Below the pieces are notes generated by a model. That model worked only from the letters and a program-made list of their open reading frames with translations. It searched no databases and was not told where the DNA came from. From positions 14,756,001 to 14,820,000 of the forward strand of contig JANTQA010000047.1 in assembly GCA_027625915.1 (NCBI GenBank): a stretch of 64,000 nt of DNA, in the 5' to 3' direction. This document shows positions 57,189-64,000 of this stretch, piece by piece. Origin of the DNA: Anaeramoeba flamelloides. Taxonomy: Eukaryota; Metamonada; Anaeramoebidae. The position numbers and the translations under genes were made by a program. Every line of letters begins with the position of its first letter. The stretch's first letter is position 1.

Positions 57189-57300
57189 TTTATACTCTAA
57201 ATGCTCTGTTACTTAAATTCCCTTTTTGAAATTTAAGCTTGAAATCATAGGTTTCACGAATATTCAAACAAAGAAGAAATCCAAAAAAAAAAAAAAAAAA
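57183..57300 (+). repeat. Dispersed repeat family E, copy 3 (truncated)
   Basis: AATTTATACTCTAAATG, ATTTAAGC, AATCATAGGTTTCACG and a following A tract match the start of the other two E copies; the second half is absent. Confidence 0.6.
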
Positions 57301-57484
57301 AAAACAAGAAAAGAAAAAAAAAGAAAGAGAAAAATTTATTTATACTACATTATAATTGTTTAAATAACAATATTTCTTTTTAAAAATCAAGTAATTATTT
57401 AAAAATCTTAATTTTAATCATGAATAAATTTTTAAATTTAACTATAATAAATCAACCATTTGAAATAAAAACATGAATATTTGG

Positions 57485-58597
57485 TTATTTCTCCATATTT
57501 TTCATCAAATAAGTATTTGGGTCTATTTGAGTATCATAAACTAAAAGATCATAATTTTCTTGAGATTTTAAAAAAAAAGGATAAGAATCGTAAAGCATTA
57601 ATTTAATAATTTCATCTAGTGCCTGATCAAAAATCGTATTATTGGAAGGGTCCTTATGGTATAATTCTGTTGTAATCTCACGTGCATGATAACTAATATT
57701 CACTTGGCTCATGGATCCGTTTTTAATATATTTATTAAAAATTTGATTAGCGAGTTTGATACGATTTCTATTTTTTTTTCCATTTTGGAAGGATCTCACT
57801 AAGGTATAAAAGGAAACATTTTCTGTTGAGAAGTTTTTTTGAGCCCATTTGATCCAAAATTTTCTTTTTGAAGGATTGTCAAGAATAATCAACATTTTAT
57901 TTAACTTGCCCGGGACAAAATATTGGATATCTTCGTCATAAGGAGAATCGTAATCAGAGCCAAAATATGAACCGAGGTTATTGACCACCCCGGAATTTAT
58001 GCTAGTATTTACCCTTTCAGTCATTTTTTGGGATCTTTTTTGTCTTTTATAACTATAAATTAGGGGCAAAACTAAGTAAACAAAGCTGAGTGTACCTATT
58101 AAAACCAACGTGCTAATCAATAAAGCCTGTATTTTTTTATAATATAAGAAATAGGATATTGGTCCATAATTAAGAGTGTTAAGGACAAATTGCGCGTAGA
58201 TTTCATTTCTAATGAAAAAATGGTCTTTAATGTTATAAATTTTAAATAAGGAATAACACAGAATAAGCAAATTCATTGTGAAAAAGCAATATCCAGTGAT
58301 TCTTCCATTATTGAATTCTGTCGGTAAACAATTTTCTTGCTTTTTGATATCTGTTAGCGTATATAAAAATATTCCCAAAACTACTGTTATAAGGAAAAAA
58401 ATAGGGATTGCTAATAAAAAGATTTTTTCATTGACCTTCCATTGCTTATAAAAAAATTTCTTTTCAAGTGTTTCAAATTCAGCTTCCAATTTGTTATCTG
58501 AAAATTCGTCGCTATCTTCCGATATATCATACTCCTCTACGTCGGTGTATTCGTTGCCACTGTTTAATAATGGCTTCTCTTGGGAATAATCACTCAT
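57485..58597 (-). CDS. Multi-pass membrane protein with C-terminal RGS domain
   Basis: From the ATG at 58597 the product has 370 residues. Hydrophobic helices lie at about 59-81, 101-121, 132-152 and 157-181. The RGS domain spans about 230-346: FWIKWAQKNFSTENVSFY, ANQIFNKYIKNGSMSQVNIS, REITTELY, TIFDQALDEIIKLMLYDSYP, FFLKS. RGS domains speed GTP hydrolysis by heterotrimeric G-protein alpha subunits, so this protein probably damps a G-protein signal at a membrane. The layout recalls 7TM-RGS proteins such as plant RGS1, but only four helices are in this exon. The frame is open for 202 bases upstream of the ATG and encodes another hydrophobic stretch (LDIIIISLLLYFI), so an upstream exon or earlier start is possible. 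An acidic Ser/Asp/Glu-rich segment is at residues 15-45. Confidence 0.9.
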   Translation of the reverse strand: MSDYSQEKPLLNSGNEYTDVEEYDISEDSDEFSDNKLEAEFETLEKKFFYKQWKVNEKIFLLAIPIFFLITVVLGIFLYTLTDIKKQENCLPTEFNNGRITGYCFFTMNLLILCYSLFKIYNIKDHFFIRNEIYAQFVLNTLNYGPISYFLYYKKIQALLISTLVLIGTLSFVYLVLPLIYSYKRQKRSQKMTERVNTSINSGVVNNLGSYFGSDYDSPYDEDIQYFVPGKLNKMLIILDNPSKRKFWIKWAQKNFSTENVSFYTLVRSFQNGKKNRNRIKLANQIFNKYIKNGSMSQVNISYHAREITTELYHKDPSNNTIFDQALDEIIKLMLYDSYPFFLKSQENYDLLVYDTQIDPNTYLMKNMEK

Positions 58598-60329
58598 TTG
58601 GTTATTTGGGTTAACTGAACTGAGAGAATTTTCATAATTATTAGGATTTTTAGAATTCTTGCTTTCTTCAGTGGTTCGAAAAATATTAAAATAAATTTTT
58701 TTTGCTTGAACAAGTTTGTGACTTTGTTGGTTGTTAATAAAATATAATAACAGAGAAATAATAATAATGTCCAGGAAAGGTTTTAAATAATTAATTAATT
58801 ATACAAAGTTTATAACCAAATTTTGAAAAATATTCAAAAAAGAAATAAAAACAATAATTATTAAATTACTGAAAAGGTTAAAGAAGTTTATACTAATAAT
58901 TTTTATTTTGGATTTTCTGATTTTAAGTTTAAATTAGTTATTTTTTTTTTAATCATTTGGGTTTGTTTACACGAAGGAAAATATAATATAGAATGTTTAA
59001 ATTTTTAAAGTAAAATCCATTATTATTTTGAAATTCTTCAAGTTCCATTTCAATTATTTTTTATTTTTTTTTTTTGGAGGGGGGAGAGATATTTCAATTT
59101 GAAAAAAAAATAACTGTTTTTCAATTATTGAATAATATTTGGATTCTTTATCATTTTCTAATTAAAAATAATTATATATATATATATATATATTGTTAGA
59201 TTTTTGGCAAAAATATTTTTTATTTCCTCAAAATTATCATTTTATTTTTTTTTTATTATTATTTTTATTATTTTAAAAATTAACTTCGAGAAATACTTTT
59301 TAGAAAAACCAATAATTTAGAAAAATTTCAAAAATTTTTATATTTAACTTTAATTGATTATGATTAATAAAAAAAATTATTAAAATTAGTTTTAAAATAG
59401 TTCATAAAACTTTTAAATGTAGATTTATTTGCTTTTAATTCTTCTTGTTTTGTTTTTTAAAGCTAAATGGGATTTTTCTCGTTTCTAATTTGGGAAATTA
59501 GTAATAGGTTCATTTAAATATTTTTTCATTAAAGTAAACAAAATCTATTTTTTATACAATTCATGGTAATAAAATATTTATGGATTCATTGATTACATAA
59601 AATCTTTATCATTAAAAATGGATTTTTGAAAGAAAAAAAAAAAAGGATTTTTTGAATATATCTGAGAAAGTACTGTAATATTTATTAAAATATTTATACA
59701 ATCAATTTTATTTCAATTTATTTTTGAGAGTTTTTCTAGTATAATTTCAATTAATATATCAACATTTGATGAAACAACATTAGAATTCAAAATCAATTTT
59801 CCTATTTCCAACATCTTAAGCTTATAATTTATTTATATTTAAACTGTAAATTTATCAGATCTTTTTCCTTAATTGAAATTGTTTTTCATATTTTATCTTT
59901 TTCTTTTAATCTTATCAAAAAGAAAATGATGGTAATTGAGTCCATAAAATATCCACCAAAAACAAGTTAAACCGATTTTACAAAAAAAAAAAAACATAGT
60001 GTCCAGAATGACTTTTCCCTCAAGCAACTTATTTTTATTTTTTTTTTTTTTGATGGTAGAATCCCCCCCTTTTAAATTTTAACAAAAAAATCTTTGAATT
60101 GATCAATTGTTTTAGATCAGTTGAAAATTAAACTTTAAATCAATAAAATTGAAAAATTTAAAAATATTAATGGAATAGTAGCTCCATTTTGAAAAAATTT
60201 GATAGATCACACTATATTATTTTTTAGTTTAATGTCAAAAAAAAAAAAAATGAATAGATAGTTACTTTTAGATGTTCTAAATATTCATTTTAAAATACTG
60301 GAATCCTTTTCTTTTGATTTCTACTTTGA

Positions 60330-60460
60330 GATTTGGGAAAGTAATTATCTATTTCAAAAAGGATAATTTTTATAATTGTGATCCTTTGAAAAAAATCTAA
60401 TAATTTTTTGTTCAATAACATTTCTCATAGATTTTTTAGAGCCTTTTTAAATACAGTGTT
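60330..60460 (+). repeat. Dispersed repeat family G, copy 2
   Basis: GATTTGGGAAAGTAATTAT, GTGATCCTTTGAAAAAAATC and ATAGATTTTTTAGAG match 33285-33445 in order. Confidence 0.45.
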
Positions 60461-60466
60461 ATAATA

Positions 60467-60998
60467 AACTATCCCCCGGTCAAAGGAGCCTAATTGTAAT
60501 GGGGTGAATTACATGTGTTTAAAGGGCTTGAATGGATATAAGAAGAAAAAATTAATTTTAGAAATTTTAAAAATGAAATCATTTTTTAACATTTTTTCAC
60601 AATTATTTTTTTCAATTTTTTTATTTTGTATTTAATTGTTGATTTTTTTTTTATTGCAAGATCAAGAGTTACTTGTTGGTAAAATATCTTATTCTAATGT
60701 TATTGAAACAGTGGAAATAATTGTAGAAAAATTATATTTTTTTCTATTATAATTTTATTTGAAGTTCAATTGAAGATCATAATGAACCAGTGTTTTTTTT
60801 TCATTATAGGTCACTAAGGATTTTAGTTTTTTAATTTTCAAGAAAATATATAGTTTTATTAATTTTATTCCAGACATGTATCAACTATTCTTCAATGTAT
60901 ATTATTGTACTTATTTCTTATTTGTTCTTTAAAGGTTATTTATAAAAAATATTTGATATTTGTGTTTTTTTTTTGGGCAATTTGATTGAAATAAAGTT
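60467..60998 (+). mobile_element. Family B-like element, copy B5, strongly diverged
   Basis: It begins AACTATCCCCCGGTCAAAGG and ends GGGCAATTTGATTGAAATAAAGTT with TA on both sides, so its termini match family B. The interior shows little similarity. It lies 26 bp left of B3. Confidence 0.5.
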
Positions 60999-61024
60999 TA
61001 TAATTTACTTTCAATTACAATATA

Positions 61025-61381
61025 AACTCCATTTCATTTAAGGGGCCCAGCCAAAAATGAAAAAGTCACTTTATTTTTAAGAATCAACCAAACTTAGATT
61101 GTTTAGAAATACGAGAAATAATAAACTTCTTATAAGAGTCCATAATTATAAAAGAAACCCCTAAACAAACCATAAATTTCAAAAAAAAAAAAAATGTTAA
61201 AAAATTTTTTGGGACCATTCATTGGAACGTCTCGTGCAAAATTCTCAATTTCTTTAGGAAATTAAAATTGTTGATAATAAGATTTTTTACTTGTAAATGT
61301 ATGAATTTTAAAAGAACATACAAAGCTTAACTTTTCTTAATGTTTATTTCGTTTTTCAAACATTTTTTTTTTCAAAGTTAA

Positions 61382-61440
<59 letters not shown>

Positions 61441-61599
61441 CAAAAATGAAAAACAAAAAAAACAAAATTTTACAAAATGAGAAAAAATGATTTTGATCTA
61501 AAAATTGAAAATTTTAGTTTGATAAGAATAATGAATTAAACTCATAGAATGTCTTCCATTTCTTCAATAAAACTGGGCCCCTTTGACTGAAAAAGAGTT
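61025..61599 (-). mobile_element. Family B element, copy B3 (575 bp)
   Basis: Inverted relative to B1. Termini AACTCCATTTCATTTAAGGG and CCTTTGACTGAAAAAGAGTT with TA flanks at 61023-61024 and 61600-61601. The interior matches B1 closely. The central homopolymer is an uninterrupted A-run of about 51 (61388-61439). It lacks the A insertion, so it shows the empty site. Confidence 0.88.
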
Positions 61600-62734
61600 T
61601 ACTTTAATTATAGATAAATCTTTGGTGATTTTGATTCCTTAAATTAAAAATATTTAAAATCATGAAAATACAGTTATTTATTAAGTGAATTTCAAAAATA
61701 ATAAATTATCATCCTGTGATTTTTTTAGATATGATTTAAAGAACTTTTCAATCATTTTATGTTGATTTAAAATTTCATCTTGCAATGAAATAGAAAATCA
61801 TTAATTTATTCAATAAATTATAAAAAAAATGAAATCCCAGTTCTTTAAAAAAATCATGAAATCTTCCCCAGTGTTTTTAATTAATTGAAAATAAAATAAA
61901 AATTAAATTATAACAGGGATATTTAGATTGGATTAAATATATTCTTTATAATTTTTATCTTTTAATGCACTTGGGCATTCCTTTATTATTTTTTTTAAAA
62001 CAATGTTAGTCTCATTTTCTAATGAAACAATCCCTTTCAATAATTTAACTAATTCTGGGTTTGTGTTTAAAATTTTTGATAGTTATATAGCACTTCATCT
62101 TTTATATATCCATTGTTTTTTTTTTTCTTTTTCACCATTTTGTATTTCTTTTCACATAAATAATATATTAAATTCCATTTTCAAGATAATTAGAATTGAA
62201 TTTGAAAATTATGCTGTAATTTTAAAAATTATAATAAAAATAATAAACTAAAGTTCTATTTCATTTATAAACGCTATATAACCTTTTTCCAAAATATAAG
62301 TTTAAATTTATTCGAAAAAAGTATTATTAAATAATAACAATAAAAATAATCAAGTTATAATTTTTAACCCAGATTGAATTGTATATGTTTTATTATTTTT
62401 TTTTTTAATTTTTTAAATTTTTGATTTGAAAAGTTTCTGTTGTAGTTTATTTTCCCATTCTAAATTTAAAACAATTGGTGTCCGGTATATCAAAAGTTTA
62501 AATAGAATAACTGCTTTGTTTTTTTTTCTATTTAAAAAAGAAATTTATTTAATAAGTTTGATTTTGTCTAATTTTTTTACAAACAGAATACGGTTTTTCC
62601 AAATGGTTGGTAGATTTTCCAATAATTGAGATAGTTTCAATTTTTTAAAAATATGAATATTTGGTTTTTTATTATTCTTGTTTTCTATTTGTTGAGTTTA
62701 AATAACACAATGTGAATACTTGATATCATCTTTA

Positions 62735-62815
62735 TTATTATTATTATTATTAATATTATTAATATTAATATTATTAATATTATTGTTATTGGTATTGGTA
62801 TTGTTATTCTTGTTA
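62735..62815 (+). repeat. ATT triplet microsatellite
   Basis: ATT/AATATT units followed by GTTATTGGTATTG variants. No coding frame is evident. Confidence 0.8.
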
Positions 62816-63576
62816 ATAATATACGTGTGTGCCAAAATGGATTAAATATTGAAAAAAAAGAAAAAAAAAACAAATTCTAAAATTGACTTACTGGTTTCGT
62901 CGAAAAATTCCATACAATCTATAACTACGGCAATAATAAATGATTACATTCATATTTGGGGATGATGTCATAAAAATCGTAAATATTATGCAATAAGATT
63001 TCAGAAAATCAATAGCCCAAAAATACCATATTAGAAGATAAGCAATTACAAAAATTGTATAAAAAATTGAAACAACTTGTGATCGGCTCTATAAATAATT
63101 AAATTAAATTGTATTTGAAGGGATAAAAAAAGGGGGGAGTTTGTATGGGAAAGAAGTTAAAATAAATAAAATAACACATTTTTTTTTAAATTTTCAGTAA
63201 CTATTTTGCTTTATTTAAATCCTGAATTTCCCTTTATTAAACGCATAAGAAATTGCAAGTTTAATTTTGTGTGACTTATTCATTATATTAATATTTCCAA
63301 AATTAAATTAATGTTGGTTTTCAAAATTCAAAATTTTGACTGGTGAGTATTACTATTTTTTTATATTACTATTTTAATTATTTTTATTCTTGTCTTTTTT
63401 TTTTATTGTAAGCTGTTACTGCTTGTTCAAAAAAATTTAACAGAATTTCCAAAAAGTGAGGAATTTTTTTCTGATTTTTTATTAATTTAAATTGGGTAAA
63501 CATTATTAAGGTTTACAATCCCTGAAACTGGAAAAAAGATTATCTTGTATTGGGTGTGTCAACTTGTTATTTTGGT

Positions 63577-64000
63577 TCTTAGCTGATCGATCCACAGCTA
63601 AGTTTGGATCGTATAGGTGGTTGAAAAAGGCTATTTTTGTCATTTTATTTTTTTTTTTTTTCCGAAATCCGAATTGATGAGTCTAAGATTAATTAATTGG
63701 AAGATATTTAATTAGTAATTGAGTTTTTTTGTTTTCTATGTTGAAATTTTTTATTTACGCTTTGTATTATTTGATGCTTGTAAAAAAATTTTTTTTTATT
63801 TACTCCTAATTCTGTAAAAGGAAAATGATAATTTCAATTGACAACCCAAAAATTAACACTTTCAATTCAATACCTTCCAATTAATTAATCTTAGACTCAT
63901 CAATTCGGATTTCGGAAAAAAAAAAAAAATAAAATGACAAAAATAGCCTTTTTCAACCACCTATACGATCCAAACTTAGTTGTGGATCGATCAGCTAAGA
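63577..64000. mobile_element. Inverted-repeat element with nearly identical long arms
   Basis: The left arm 63577-63705 starts TCTTAGCTGATCGATCCACA. The right arm ends at or just beyond the window edge with the complement. Over about 125 bp the arms differ at very few positions (CAGCTAAG versus CAACTAAG). The central 160 bp is AT-rich with no frame. It may extend past 64000, so the duplication cannot be read. Confidence 0.8.

Larger units (their letters stand above)
53089..57484. other. Intergenic region 5' of the mannosyltransferase gene, 3' of the RGS gene
   Basis: It holds family F copy 2, a TA microsatellite at 56117-56141, two D foldbacks, a LINE 3' fragment and the truncated family E copy 3. 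From 53100 to 54590 and 54900 to 56110 I see only AT-rich sequence with homopolymers. Confidence 0.6.
58598..64000. other. Intergenic region to the right edge
   Basis: It holds TA runs at 59167-59192, family G copy 2, a diverged B-like element, family B copy B3, an ATT microsatellite at about 62735-62815 and a young inverted-repeat element at the edge. Bases 58800-60300 and 61610-63570 show no gene I can support. The minus strand at 61930-62640 has short protein-like stretches broken by stops (for example WKNRILFVKKLDKIKLI) that may be old coding debris. Confidence 0.55.

Noticed and set aside
62003-62629. Two plus-strand open frames
   Set aside because: Their composition is AT-driven with no recognisable domain; the opposite strand has slightly more protein-like but broken stretches.

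Overview
The window is nuclear DNA of a free-living, probably amoeboid protist. It is very AT-rich, uses the standard code, has GT-AG introns, and its proteins carry long Asn, Lys and Asn/Glu low-complexity runs. Wide intergenic spaces, two very large introns and dense TA-flanked palindromic repeats fit an Anaeramoeba-like lineage better than compact Dictyostelium. That placement is an inference from style; no rRNA or marker gene is present.

Seven protein genes are supported. (1) 1-4243, minus: an ankyrin-repeat protein whose two visible exons flank a 2.1 kb intron; it runs off the left edge. (2) 9800-12380, plus: a NOL11-like U3 snoRNP (t-UTP) protein with a 193 bp intron. (3) 15757-25290, plus: a huntingtin (HTT) homologue of about 3177 residues in one open exon, with a 42 + 27 asparagine tract. 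(4) 28687-29668, plus: an unrecognised small acidic protein in two exons. (5) 33911-39325, plus: a 1804-residue TPR-like protein. (6) 47419-53088, minus: a protein O-mannosyltransferase in two exons around a 4 kb intron, with no MIR domain. (7) 57485-58597, minus: a multi-pass membrane protein with a C-terminal RGS domain. These are unrelated housekeeping and signalling genes; I see no functional cluster.

The space between genes is mostly mobile-element debris. Names used here: family A, about 196 bp near-perfect palindromes with TA duplications and three AAGGCAC motifs per arm; family B, about 575 bp with TA duplications and a central homopolymer; family C, a large foldback repeat; family D, short foldbacks; families E, F, G and J, dispersed repeats; family H, a Tc1-like 472 bp element. 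Single elements include one with 3 bp TTA duplications in the mannosyltransferase intron, one with nearly identical arms of about 125 bp at the right edge, and one with long arms nested inside a family A copy. Two decayed LINE fragments are recognisable, one by its reverse-transcriptase motif and one by its C-terminal Cys/His motif. The richest part, 41.3-47.2 kb, stacks six A copies, three B copies, a LINE fragment and a G-rich telomere-like array. No intact transposase was found. No retrovirus, LTR, Polinton or toxin element, CRISPR, tRNA or rRNA was seen.
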